In this document: piece by piece, positions 9,136 to 16,760 of the stretch
How the letters are laid out: each line of letters starts with the position of its first letter
How positions within the stretch are numbered: position 1 is the first letter of the stretch
Source of the DNA: a bacterium
Lineage (GTDB): Bacteria; SZUA-79; Acidulodesulfobacterales; Acidulodesulfobacteraceae
Direction: 5' to 3'
DNA length: 22,594 nt
Assembly (NCBI GenBank): GCA_021784835.1
Contig: JAJYHI010000088.1
Coordinates: 1 to 22,594 of the forward strand
Notes under the pieces: model-generated
What the model saw: only the letters and a program-made list of their open reading frames with translations
Told to the model about the DNA's origin: nothing
Database searches by the model: none
Position numbers and translations under genes: made by a program

Positions 9136-10110
9136 TTATGCAACGACTCTCTGTTCAGCCCTTAAAACCAATGAATCGGATATCTTGTTAAACACGCTCT
9201 GCACTTCCGGATGAATATCTTTCGTCATTATTGGTTCTCCTTTGTCGGAAAGTTCGCAGATTTCTTCTACTATCGGTATTTCTCCAAGGAAATTTACGCC
9301 GAGTTTTTCTGCAGCCGCTTTTGCTCCGCCGTGTTTAAATATATCCGAACGTTTATTGCAGTGCGGACATATAAAATAGCTCATATTTTCGACGAGTCCA
9401 AAAACGGGAACGTTTACTTTATCGAACATAGCAAGAGCTTTCTTTGCGTCGATAAGGGAAATATCCTGAGGAGTCGAAACGACTATCGCAAAATTTATAG
9501 GAACCGTTTGAACTAAAGTAAGCTGAATATCGCCGGTGCCTGGAGGAAGGTCCACTACCAAAAAATCGATTTCTCCCCATTCGACGTCTTTTAAAAACTG
9601 TGTTATAACCTGCATTACTACCGGACCTCTCCAGATAGCAGGAGCATCGTCGGGAATTAAAAACCCTAAAGACATAAGCTTAATTCCAAATTTTTCAAGG
9701 GGCACTATTTTATTGCTGGAAGTGAGGTCGGGTCTTTTATTTATTCCCATCATCATAGGAATGCTTGGGCCGTAAAGGTCTGCATCTAATAGTCCCACCT
9801 TTTTTCCCTGCTTGGCCAGCGTTATCGCCAAGTTTACGCTAAAAGTAGATTTGCCTACGCCGCCTTTTCCGCTCGCGACCGCTATGATATTTTTAACTCC
9901 GCCTATAGGGGACTGTTCGTCGAATGGATTTTTGCTTTCATGTCCGTGTCCTCCGCCGCATCCGCAGGAAGACCCTTCTTCTTCCTCTCCCCCTCCGCAT
10001 CCGCAGGAACCTCCTTCGTCGTCGCCGCTACCGCATCCGCAGGAATCCGCGCCTTCTTCATAGTAATCTTTATTTCCGTCCATTTCGCCATCTCTGAATT
10101 CGTTGTTCAT
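9136..10110 (-). CDS. mrp: Mrp/NBP35-family iron-sulfur cluster carrier ATPase
   Basis: This 324-residue P-loop ATPase of the Mrp/ApbC/NBP35 group binds and transfers Fe-S clusters in the cytoplasm. The deviant Walker A is GKGGVGKST (81-89), followed by LLDADLYGPS and VVDLPPGTGD. The conserved cluster-binding pair is C248-P-H-C251. The N terminus (about 1-65) is an acidic, glycine-rich extension with three C-G-C-G motifs at residues 24-27, 36-39 and 49-52, then HGHE. The DNA there carries three copies of CCGCATCCGCAGGAA (9956-9970, 9995-10009, 10031-10045). Cys-rich N termini occur in NBP35-type proteins, but this tandem form looks locally amplified. Shine-Dalgarno AGAGG precedes the ATG, and trxA follows. 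Confidence 0.93.
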   Translation of the reverse strand: MNNEFRDGEMDGNKDYYEEGADSCGCGSGDDEGGSCGCGGGEEEEGSSCGCGGGHGHESKNPFDEQSPIGGVKNIIAVASGKGGVGKSTFSVNLAITLAKQGKKVGLLDADLYGPSIPMMMGINKRPDLTSSNKIVPLEKFGIKLMSLGFLIPDDAPAIWRGPVVMQVITQFLKDVEWGEIDFLVVDLPPGTGDIQLTLVQTVPINFAIVVSTPQDISLIDAKKALAMFDKVNVPVFGLVENMSYFICPHCNKRSDIFKHGGAKAAAEKLGVNFLGEIPIVEEICELSDKGEPIMTKDIHPEVQSVFNKISDSLVLRAEQRVVA

Positions 10111-10197
10111 AAATAACCTCTCTTGTTAAATTAATTAAATTTATTATACTTTTTTAATATTTTTGCTTTTAAATTTCTTAATGCGCTTTAGCTTTAG

Positions 10198-10231
10198 ATA
10201 TTATATAAATATTTATATATTTATATAATAT
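10198..10231. repeat. 14-bp AT-only inverted repeat
   Basis: ATATTATATAAATA (10198-10211) and TATTTATATAATAT (10218-10231) are perfect inverted arms with a 6-base loop. They lie between the end of the radical SAM gene and the mrp start, both on the minus strand. The element could mark a transcript end or be part of the mrp promoter region. AT-only stems are weak evidence for a terminator. Confidence 0.4.
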
Positions 10232-10251
10232 TATTTATAGTATCATAATTT

Positions 10252-11586
10252 TTACGAATTTTCAATTTTATAATCTTCAGACTTAAAAGCGTCCATAAAT
10301 GCACTGACTGAAAATTCGGCTTTTCCGGCTCCGGCTTCGCCGTAACCTTCCGGAACCGGCAAACCGTACTTATAATGCAGTTCGTGCCATTTAAGCAGCA
10401 ATTTTACATAATATTCCAAGGGAGCCGAGGCATTCCCCATTTTCCCAAGCCTGCTCGTTTTTTCCGGACACCATGTAGTATATCTTGGTATTACCCCTTT
10501 CGACATAAAAAAATCAAGCCCTTCGGCGGTTGAATCGACGGCTTCGTCGATATCCGTAAAACCGTAAGGCTTAGAAAGTTCGACTCCCGCGACGAAATTA
10601 GGTATAACTTTATATTCGCCGAATACAGATACGGCATCTACTATCCTGTTTATCCACTCGTCTCTCCCAATGAACTTAGATTTTCCCGGACATATTTTAT
10701 CAAAAAGGTTTTTATCCCACACTTCAAAATTTGTATGATATATGTATGCGCCGGCGGTTTTAAGCCGCATTAAATTTTTTTTTGTATGCGCCTGCACGAC
10801 GACTTTGCTGATCCATCTGCCTTTAAACTTATCTTCTATAGCCTCAAGAAATCTAACGTAAAAATCTATTTCGGTATCGCCTTTAAATTTAATTTCGTCT
10901 ATGATGCTTCCGCCCGTCAAGGTATATGCGCCGGCATTCGAGTCGTCCGCATCCGATATAATAGACAGGGCGCTTAAAATATCTTCTACCGATTTTACGG
11001 CTGAATAATTTTTATTAGATTTTTTTTGATTTAAATAATTAGAATTCATATCGCAGAATGCGCATTCGCTGCCGTCTTCAAAATACTGGCACATCCTGAA
11101 CACTGCAAGATATATCAAATACCCCCATTCTATGGTTGGCGCTACGTCGCGGACGGATTTCTCCGATTCAGTTTTTTTAAGCATATAAGATTTTTCGGGA
11201 GAAAAAAGCACGTCCCCTATATAATAAAAGTCTTTCCCTTTATTTTTATAAAGTTTATAACCTTTAGACTCTTTATCGTAAATCACCGAATATGGGGATG
11301 TTTTGTTGATTCTTACGGATATAATAGTACGCCTGAGATTATACGGTCCGTTAATCAGGGCTATTTCTTCCGGATACTTTTTATTAATTACGTCTCCGTC
11401 GTTATCGACGTTAAACGAAAAAATAAAATATGATTTGCCGGAAAAGTTTTCTTCCGAATCTACTTCGCCGAAAGAAATCCCCTGTCTTAATATATCCTCT
11501 TTTATTATAGCTTCGGGATTTATATCGCGTCCGTATTTTCCGATAAAAAAATCAAGTTCGTCGATATATTCGTTATTTTTGCTCAT
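10252..11586 (-). CDS. radical SAM protein of unassigned function, atypical cysteine motif
   Basis: This 444-residue protein has a probable [4Fe-4S]/SAM-binding motif, C166-x8-C175-x2-C178 (CQYFEDGSECAFC), wider than the canonical C-x3-C-x2-C but akin in spacing to wide-spaced radical SAM families such as Elp3. TLTGGSI (about residues 222-228) fits the GG(E)-type SAM-amine-binding strand that follows the cluster loop, and PNFVAGVEL fits a later barrel strand. About 150 residues precede the cluster motif, without recognisable similarity. No membrane segment or signal peptide is present, so it is cytoplasmic. It is divergent from the winged-helix/zinc-ribbon gene at 11761. The substrate is unknown, and I do not recognise a named family. 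Confidence 0.78.
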   Translation of the reverse strand: MSKNNEYIDELDFFIGKYGRDINPEAIIKEDILRQGISFGEVDSEENFSGKSYFIFSFNVDNDGDVINKKYPEEIALINGPYNLRRTIISVRINKTSPYSVIYDKESKGYKLYKNKGKDFYYIGDVLFSPEKSYMLKKTESEKSVRDVAPTIEWGYLIYLAVFRMCQYFEDGSECAFCDMNSNYLNQKKSNKNYSAVKSVEDILSALSIISDADDSNAGAYTLTGGSIIDEIKFKGDTEIDFYVRFLEAIEDKFKGRWISKVVVQAHTKKNLMRLKTAGAYIYHTNFEVWDKNLFDKICPGKSKFIGRDEWINRIVDAVSVFGEYKVIPNFVAGVELSKPYGFTDIDEAVDSTAEGLDFFMSKGVIPRYTTWCPEKTSRLGKMGNASAPLEYYVKLLLKWHELHYKYGLPVPEGYGEAGAGKAEFSVSAFMDAFKSEDYKIENS

Positions 11587-11760
11587 TTGTTTATTTTATT
11601 ATATCCGTTGAAAAAATACAAATTTTTCTTTACATCGATAAAAGAAAATATTATAATATACAAAAATATATGTAGTACTAAATTACGCTTTAATAATTTA
11701 CGTATTTTTAAGTTTTATAAAATTAATGCAATAATTAACTATAAAGGAGATTTAAATAAA

Positions 11761-12822
11761 ATGAAAAATTTAGAAGCTAAACTTTACATTCTTTTTTCAA
11801 TTTTTTTTCTAAACAGGGAAAAATTAATAAAAGATACGATAACAAATATACCTGCAAGCTATAAAGACGTTGCATACTTATCCGATATCGAATTTACAGT
11901 ATTCGGTTATTTTGCCTATAAATTTACCCACTCTGCTCCGAAAGAAAAAAAAGAATATGAAAAAAACGGCATCATCGTTTCTTATAAGGAGCTTAACAGA
12001 CTGTACGTTTCGACTCCTCATCTTGCGACGGTTCTTAAAAAACTTCAGGACGAAAAACTTATAAAAAAAGCGACGCTTAACGAAGATAAAAGAAAAACCA
12101 ATTACGTACTGCCGTTTACCGAGCTTAAAAAATTTAACGAAATAAACGTTCAGGCATTAAAATTCTGCGGATTTACCGATTCCGACACGCCTATAATAGA
12201 TAGATTAATCGAAGGCGTTATAAACCTGCTTAAAACTAATAAAATAATTACGGAAGCGCAGTCTAAAAACCTTGACGATTTCCTAATTAAGTCGGATAAC
12301 TATTTTAAATTTTATTACATAGCTCTAGCTTTATGGACTAGCAGATATCTTATTACAAATTTCCAGATAAAATTGATGGGTCCGTCGGAATTTATGGTTT
12401 ACGCCATGATTATAAAATATTATATAAACGGCGAAAAAAAACCTATAACCACAAAAAAGGTCAAGGAAGAAACCGGGCTTGCGCCGTCTATTATCAGCCA
12501 GAGTTTTAAAAAATTTATAGACGAAGATATAATAATCAGAAAAGAGATAAATAAATTCAAGGTATATTTCCATATAAACAAAAAAGCTTTAGAGAAAAGA
12601 CTTGAAAACGATACCGATTTAATCAAAGAAATCACTAAGAACTTTAAAAAAGGGGACGATAAGAAATTTGAAAAATTTATCGACAAACTTAGCGAAGCTA
12701 TAACGTCTAAACTTAACGGTTTAGATACAAATAAAATTTGTCCGAACAAAAAATGCGGAATGGAAATACCTCTTATGCCTGGGCTAAAATACTGTCCGTA
12801 TTGCGGCGAAAAAATTGCATAA
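11761..12822 (+). CDS. protein with two predicted winged helices and a C-terminal zinc ribbon
   Basis: I do not recognise this 353-residue protein as a named family. Residues about 40-120 resemble a MarR-type winged helix (recognition segment STPHLATVLKKLQDEKLIKK followed by a K/R-rich wing). Residues about 205-275 form a second similar unit (TKKVKEETGLAPSIISQSFK). A zinc ribbon closes the protein: C327-x4-C332-x12-C345-x2-C348. A DNA-binding regulator is the natural inference. The frame stays open upstream to 11587, but the ATG at 11761 is preferred: it has AAGGAG at 11744-11749, while the upstream stretch is AT-rich and lacks protein-like features. The 3' end overlaps plsY by 8 bases. It is divergent from the radical SAM gene. 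Confidence 0.8.
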   Translation: MKNLEAKLYILFSIFFLNREKLIKDTITNIPASYKDVAYLSDIEFTVFGYFAYKFTHSAPKEKKEYEKNGIIVSYKELNRLYVSTPHLATVLKKLQDEKLIKKATLNEDKRKTNYVLPFTELKKFNEINVQALKFCGFTDSDTPIIDRLIEGVINLLKTNKIITEAQSKNLDDFLIKSDNYFKFYYIALALWTSRYLITNFQIKLMGPSEFMVYAMIIKYYINGEKKPITTKKVKEETGLAPSIISQSFKKFIDEDIIIRKEINKFKVYFHINKKALEKRLENDTDLIKEITKNFKKGDDKKFEKFIDKLSEAITSKLNGLDTNKICPNKKCGMEIPLMPGLKYCPYCGEKIA

Positions 12823-13501
12823 TATAGTTGCGGGTACAGATATCCTGAAAGAAATTATAGATATATTTTATATATTAGCCGCATATCTTGCAGGAAGTTT
12901 TCCTACATCGGCTATAATCGCAAGAATAAAAGGAATTTCCGACCTTACTAAAGAAGGCAGCGGAAACCTAGGCGCTACGAACGTATCGAGGGTAATAGGC
13001 AAAAAGTTCGGACTTATTACCCTTATTATCGACGCCGCCAAAGGTTTTTTACCGGTTTTTTTTGCGCCGATTTTAATTAACTCCCAATATAAATACGCCG
13101 ATTTTAATTTTCACCGGTCAATTCAGTGTACAGGCTGTTTAATATTTTATTCCTTGGTAATAATAGCTCCTGTAATCGGACACTGCTATTCGGCATTTAT
13201 AAAATTTAAAGGGGGAAAGGGTGTTGCTACGGCTCTAGGAGTATTTTTAGCCGTTTCGCCTAAAGCCGTTCTTATCGCCTTTTTAGTTTTCGCGGTAATT
13301 TTATCCGCTTCCAAATATGTTTCGCTCGCCTCTATAGTAAGCGCATTTTTTATGCCGTTTATAGTGTTTTATACGTTAAAGAACATATACATATTTGCGG
13401 CATCTATGTTAATAGCCATATTAGTAATATATAAACATTCCCCTAACATTAAAAGACTCATAAACGGCACGGAAAATGCTATAAAGAAAAAGCGCCGATA
13501 A
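12815..13501 (+). CDS. plsY: acyl-phosphate:glycerol-3-phosphate acyltransferase
   Basis: PlsY is the inner-membrane enzyme that acylates glycerol-3-phosphate with acyl-phosphate, the first step of phospholipid synthesis. All three family motifs are visible: AGSFPTS (about 26-32), GSGNLGATNV (48-57) and GHCYSAFIKFKGGKGVAT (about 122-139). Five or so hydrophobic segments span the protein. At 228 residues it is slightly longer than usual, with an insert near residues 90-107. The only plausible conventional start is TTG at 12815, overlapping the stop of the upstream regulator-like gene. Coupled translation is likely, since no strong independent Shine-Dalgarno is visible. A weak bulged hairpin (13507-13528) follows. 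Confidence 0.93.
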   Translation: MHNIVAGTDILKEIIDIFYILAAYLAGSFPTSAIIARIKGISDLTKEGSGNLGATNVSRVIGKKFGLITLIIDAAKGFLPVFFAPILINSQYKYADFNFHRSIQCTGCLIFYSLVIIAPVIGHCYSAFIKFKGGKGVATALGVFLAVSPKAVLIAFLVFAVILSASKYVSLASIVSAFFMPFIVFYTLKNIYIFAASMLIAILVIYKHSPNIKRLINGTENAIKKKRR

Positions 13502-13557
13502 AATAAAAGCAGGTTTCTTAAACTGCTTAATAAATAAGATATTTGCTATATTTTACT

Positions 13558-14259
13558 TTACTTTACCGCAATTAATTTTGAACTTAATGCCGTTATAACG
13601 TTATTCACTTTAATTATCGCTTCATAAATATATATTTTCGGCGTTTTCTTAGGGAGTTTTACCGATAAAACGGTTTTATAGTAACCTTCCCTTATTATAT
13701 TGGTGGTCGACGTATGAGTATAAAAAATCTTTCCGTTTAAGCCTTCAAGTATCCTAGTTTCCTGTATATCGGAATTTGCGAGGTTAGTATGCGTTCCAAG
13801 AACGTCGTATTCCATCTTTAAGCTTATGGTACCGCCCGCTCTTACGGATTTCGGAACAGTAAAGATTTTTAAATTCGATATAAGAACGCCTTTTACGTGG
13901 TTAAAATTTATTTTCAAACTGCTTTGAGGGTCGTATATAAATTCGTTGCTTGCAAGCCGATACGGAACGCTGAGCATAGACAGTCCTCTTATTCTTCCTT
14001 CGCGAGTTACCACATATTTTCCGGTGACATAACCTACGCCGTATCCTATGGATAATCCGGCGGCAGTTCCGATTATCGCGCCTATAGGGCCTCCCGTAAG
14101 CGCTCCTACGACAAAACCGGTTCCAGCCCCGAATATCGCTCCCGTAGTTCCGCTCGCCGCAGTTGCCCGAGAAGTAGCGCAACCGCTTAACGACGAAGAT
14201 ACCATAAATATTCCGAGAATTAAAATAAGCGATATAGTAATTTTTTTCTTAATTTTCAT
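13558..14259 (-). CDS. lipoprotein with glycine-zipper segment
   Basis: This 233-residue exported lipoprotein has a lysine-rich n-region and hydrophobic core, with lipobox L-S-G-C27. Residues about 37-80 form a glycine-zipper membrane segment with repeated G-x3-G spacing (GAIFGAGTG, GGPIGAIIGTAAG), as in outer-membrane-associated glycine-zipper proteins. The remaining 150 residues look like beta-rich periplasmic sequence without a recognised domain. The function is unknown; an envelope structural role is inferred. AGGAGG precedes the ATG, and a good sigma70-type promoter lies upstream (14309-14337). It converges on plsY. Confidence 0.85.
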   Translation of the reverse strand: MKIKKKITISLILILGIFMVSSSLSGCATSRATAASGTTGAIFGAGTGFVVGALTGGPIGAIIGTAAGLSIGYGVGYVTGKYVVTREGRIRGLSMLSVPYRLASNEFIYDPQSSLKINFNHVKGVLISNLKIFTVPKSVRAGGTISLKMEYDVLGTHTNLANSDIQETRILEGLNGKIFYTHTSTTNIIREGYYKTVLSVKLPKKTPKIYIYEAIIKVNNVITALSSKLIAVK

Positions 14260-14308
14260 TGATTCATGCCTCCTATTTTGATTTTATTCTTATTATTATG
14301 TTCATATT

Positions 14309-14337
14309 TTTATATATTGTAAATAGTATTTTTGCAA
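14309..14337 (-). promoter_or_regulatory. sigma70-type promoter for the glycine-zipper lipoprotein
   Basis: On the minus strand, TTGCAA (14332-14337), a 17-base spacer and TATAAA (14309-14314) lie about 50 bases before the ATG at 14259. The rest of the 14260-14539 gap holds only a short ACTCAT-AAAA-ATGAGT hairpin (14459-14474) and no convincing gene. Confidence 0.45.
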
Positions 14338-14539
14338 TATCAACGATACTGTTTTAATTATTATTTTTTTCTGTTTCGATAGAATTACCGCCGCCGTAAC
14401 CATTTTGTATTTTTCCCCACCCCTATGGCTGCAAAAGATATAAATTTAAAGATTTAGGACTCATAAAAATGAGTTATCAAATATAACATCGGTAATTATA
14501 TTTTTATCTTGATTATTTGAAATTTTAATCGTACCATAA

Positions 14540-15127
14540 CTAAAAAAATTTTAAAGATTTTGAAGATTTTGCAAAAAATCTTTCCTTCTCGCTATAAATA
14601 CAGCCGCAATAATTTTGACGGTATAAGCCGTATCTGCGAGAAAGCTCTATACCATCTTTATAGCCCTGCCTGAAATCTTCGTAATAAAAATTAACTCCGT
14701 ATTTCTTTTGCAGATTAAAACCTGTTTCTTTGATATAGTCATGATCCTGATGCTTGCTGTATAAAAGCGTAGTCGAAAAATGCGTGAATTTAGACGACTT
14801 AGCAAGGGCGGCGGTTTTTTCAAGCCTGCTGCCGACGCAGTAATAACAACGATTTTCTTCCCTAAAAACCACGTTCCTTATAAACTCCTCTATATCGTAA
14901 TCTTTTTCGTAAATTACTTTGAGACCTACGGTATCGCTAAATTTTCTTAAAGACTCCTCGCGCCTTAAATATTCAGTATATGGATGTATATTTGGGTTGT
15001 AAAAGTAACCTATAATCTTGTCGAATTTTTTATCTAAGGAAAGCTTATCGGAAACAATAACCGAGTAAGGATACATTAAACATGGCGAACAGCATATATG
15101 AAGCAAAAGTTTTTTTTCGATTCCCAT
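14540..15127 (-). CDS. queH: epoxyqueuosine reductase QueH
   Basis: QueH reduces epoxyqueuosine to queuosine in tRNA, the last step of queuosine synthesis, and is a non-homologous replacement of QueG. The 195 residues carry the family's cysteines in order: LLHICCSPC (C12, C13, C16), RCYYC (C94, C97) and NYCGC (C174, C176), which bind iron-sulfur/metal. YFYNPNIHPYTEY and STTLLYSKHQDHD are also diagnostic of this family (formerly DUF208). It stands alone between the lipoprotein gene and the acetate-transporter gene. I see no preQ1 riboswitch before it, and the Shine-Dalgarno is weak. Confidence 0.93.
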   Translation of the reverse strand: MGIEKKLLLHICCSPCLMYPYSVIVSDKLSLDKKFDKIIGYFYNPNIHPYTEYLRREESLRKFSDTVGLKVIYEKDYDIEEFIRNVVFREENRCYYCVGSRLEKTAALAKSSKFTHFSTTLLYSKHQDHDYIKETGFNLQKKYGVNFYYEDFRQGYKDGIELSRRYGLYRQNYCGCIYSEKERFFAKSSKSLKFF

Positions 15128-15432
15128 TATTAATTGTTACGTTATCCGTTTACCGCTTTATCTTATCTTTGTTATCTTTCTTATCTTTGTTTATACTATA
15201 TCGAAATTTTAAAACTAATAAACTTATACTTATATAAGATTTATTTATTGAATAAGATTGATGAATCCAATTTTAAAAAAATAATTTTTTAAAATTTTTA
15301 TTTTTTATTATATACCTAAAACAATAAAAATAAAACGGATTTTTTAATACTCGTTGCGTACGAAAATATAGCGGATATAAACGCATTTGCAATTACGTGT
15401 CGGCAGTATATTTAGGGAATGAAAAATAAAAA
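15128..15432. other. intergenic, no gene seen
   Basis: This AT-rich stretch lies between the queH start and the terminator at 15433-15461. It contains a TTATCTTTGTTATCTTTC-type short repetition near 15160-15190 and long A/T tracts. I see no open reading frame with a ribosome-binding site and no RNA gene. Confidence 0.5.
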
Positions 15433-15461
15433 CTCCCGACTGCGCATGACGCGGTCGGGAG
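15433..15461 (-). terminator. Rho-independent terminator after the acetate-type transporter
   Basis: CTCCCGACTGCG (15433-15444) pairs with CGCGGTCGGGAG (15450-15461) around a 5-base loop: 12 pairs, one of them a wobble. On the minus strand the stem runs directly into TTTTTATTTTT. It lies about 90 bases after the transporter stop. The sequence between holds a diverged REP-like motif (15521-15539) and a TTATAAAA/TTTTATAA hairpin (15483-15505). Confidence 0.88.
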
Positions 15462-15520
15462 TAATGATACGGAGGCAGGCATTTATAAAAACGAAGCTTT
15501 TATAAGCTCCCGCCAAAGTG

Positions 15521-15547
15521 AATAAATTTGACGCCTTTGTTTTTTTA
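15521..15547. repeat. diverged copy of the GGTGTCAGATTT-type repeat
   Basis: AATAAATTTGACGCCTTTG followed by seven T resembles the right arm at 8724-8743 (AATAAATCTGACACCTTTTTT), differing at a few bases. It abuts the stop codon of the transporter gene. A dispersed-repeat relationship is an inference from two loci only. Confidence 0.4.
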
Positions 15548-15549
15548 GT

Positions 15550-16122
15550 TTACGCCGGAAGAACGGTTTTTTCCGCCGCTCCGTTAATTAATACGGCTAT
15601 AGCTGTATAAAGTGCGCATAAACCTGCGACTATGCCGACTATTCCTACTATTGGCAGAAGAACCGCCAGCGACCCCGTAAATAGTCCTATAGCCTGTATT
15701 AAAAGAAAAACGCTCGTCAAAAAAAGAGCAATCTGCAGCATTATCCATTTTTTTAATACATTGGCTCCAAAAAATGTTGCAAAACCAAAGATTGACCACA
15801 TCAAGTGAAACCAGCCGCCGAACATAGGCGCAGGCCCTGCTGCCGCTTTTGTGATAACCGTCGCGATAAAAAAAGCCGAAACGGTTAAAAATAACAAACC
15901 CCATCCTGTAAATGCAACGCCTCCAAAGGCACTGCCGCGCATAAAATCGTAAACGCCTGCCAAAACAAGACCTACTCCTCCAGTAAAAATAATCGTTCCT
16001 AAAATCAGTCCGTTAAATGGACCCGCAAATCCCCCAATTACAGTAGCCAAAAGCGTAAGAGCTATGCCATACGCGAATAGACCCAACGCTGTCGGGTCGC
16101 CGACTTTTTTTTCTTCTGCCAT
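15550..16122 (-). CDS. acetate uptake transporter family protein (GPR1/FUN34/YaaH, SatP-like)
   Basis: This 190-residue inner-membrane protein has six predicted hydrophobic helices. The family signature near the N terminus, D-P-T-A-L-G-L-F-A-Y-G (residues 9-19), corresponds to the NPAPLGL motif of SatP, and F-N-G-L-I-L-G and G-x-A-F-G-G-V-A-F follow. Members carry acetate, succinate or related short acids, usually proton-coupled; the substrate here is not determined. AAGGAGG precedes the ATG. The gene forms its own unit, with a consensus promoter (16325-16353), a leader of about 195 bases and a strong terminator (15433-15461). In an acid-living cell it could serve acetate use or organic-acid export. 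Confidence 0.92.
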   Translation of the reverse strand: MAEEKKVGDPTALGLFAYGIALTLLATVIGGFAGPFNGLILGTIIFTGGVGLVLAGVYDFMRGSAFGGVAFTGWGLLFLTVSAFFIATVITKAAAGPAPMFGGWFHLMWSIFGFATFFGANVLKKWIMLQIALFLTSVFLLIQAIGLFTGSLAVLLPIVGIVGIVAGLCALYTAIAVLINGAAEKTVLPA

Positions 16123-16163
16123 AACGACTTCCTCCTTACTTTTAAAAGGTTTAATTATTAAAA

Positions 16164-16204
16164 ATACCTAATTCCTTGAGCAAGTACAAGGTTATTTAAG
16201 GTAT
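16164..16204 (-). promoter_or_regulatory. nested hairpin in the transporter 5' leader
   Basis: On the minus strand ATACCT pairs with AGGTAT, enclosing CCTTG/CAAGG, and is followed by a T-rich stretch before the Shine-Dalgarno. The layout resembles an attenuator or translational control hairpin. No known riboswitch family is recognised. Confidence 0.35.
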
Positions 16205-16324
16205 CAAAATCATCTTTACAAAGTTTAAAAAAAAGCCGTTACTTCTTCGCACTGCTTACTTAATAGGAATACTTTATAGCATAAAGCAATATTTTATAAA
16301 AAAATCTCTTTTATTATAAAATTG

Positions 16325-16353
16325 AATATATCACAAAGCAATAATGCTGTCAA
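16325..16353 (-). promoter_or_regulatory. consensus sigma70 promoter of the acetate-type transporter
   Basis: On the minus strand: TTGACA (16348-16353), exactly 17 bases, then TATATT (16325-16330). This is near-perfect sigma70 spacing and sequence. Transcription would start near 16318, leaving about 195 bases of leader before the ATG at 16122. Confidence 0.78.
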
Positions 16354-16401
16354 GCCCCCCTTAAACACACTATTAACGAAGGAAAGAATTTAACTTTTAT
16401 A

Positions 16402-16446
16402 AATAAAAGGAGAAGCGTGACAAAAATACACGCTTCTCCTTTTATT
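16402..16446. terminator. bidirectional terminator, 18-bp perfect stem
   Basis: AATAAAAGGAGAAGCGTG (16402-16419) and its exact complement (16429-16446) flank a 9-base loop. The T-rich outer arms give a U-tract whichever strand is transcribed. It ends the minus-strand small gene at 16472-16687 and insulates the transporter promoter just downstream. Confidence 0.85.
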
Positions 16447-16471
16447 ATTTGTGTTCTGCTTTTATATTATA

Positions 16472-16687
16472 TTATAAACAGCCTGCTCCCATTTTATTTA
16501 AAGCTTTTTTTGATTTGCTTCCGCTGCCTTTTTTTGCCTTTTTTGAAGTTTTTTTAGTCATAGCAGAATGCTTCATAAAATGGCCGCCCTGAAAAGCATA
16601 TGCGCTTGAGCCTGAAGCCGCGCCTATTCCAAAAGCAAATATCACAGCTAACACGGCGGTAAATATAATATTGTTAATTTTTTTCAC
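16472..16687 (-). CDS. small exported lysine-rich protein of unknown function
   Basis: This 71-residue protein has a typical signal peptide (MKKIN, a hydrophobic core, then SSAYA before F-Q). The predicted mature part, of about 40 residues, is strongly basic, with many Lys/Ser/Gly residues (KKTSKKAKK, SGSKSKKALNK), and ends in G-A-G-C-L with a single cysteine. I do not recognise it. The GTG start at 16687 is supported by a strong AAGGGGGTGAT Shine-Dalgarno. It follows the exported rhodanese gene by 73 bases and is closed by the 18-bp terminator. A periplasmic cationic or thiol-carrying peptide is one guess; a metal- or polyanion-binding role is another. Confidence 0.7.
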   Translation of the reverse strand: MKKINNIIFTAVLAVIFAFGIGAASGSSAYAFQGGHFMKHSAMTKKTSKKAKKGSGSKSKKALNKMGAGCL

Positions 16688-16760
16688 GAATTATCACCCC
16701 CTTATTTCTATTCAATTTTATTTTTTGATTTTCATTTTTTAAAACGCAAAATTCATTTTA

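Noticed and set aside
9812..10063. Proline-rich open frame opposite the mrp N terminus
   Set aside because: It is the antisense reading of the CGCG repeats; mrp is unambiguous on the other strand.
11587..11760. In-frame N-terminal extension of the winged-helix/zinc-ribbon protein
   Set aside because: The translation is AT-driven, without domain features, and the internal ATG at 11761 has a clear AAGGAG site.
13507..13528. Terminator between convergent plsY and the lipoprotein gene
   Set aside because: AAGCAG/CTGCTT forms only a short bulged stem without a T-run, so it is not reported as a feature.
15128..15200. Possible preQ1 riboswitch upstream of queH
   Set aside because: No preQ1-type stem and conserved A-rich/CUA elements are visible; only short TTATCTTT repetitions are present.
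15419..15508. Short plus-strand frame starting ATGAAAAATAAAAAC
   Set aside because: It overlaps the Rho-independent terminator hairpin and lacks a ribosome-binding site.
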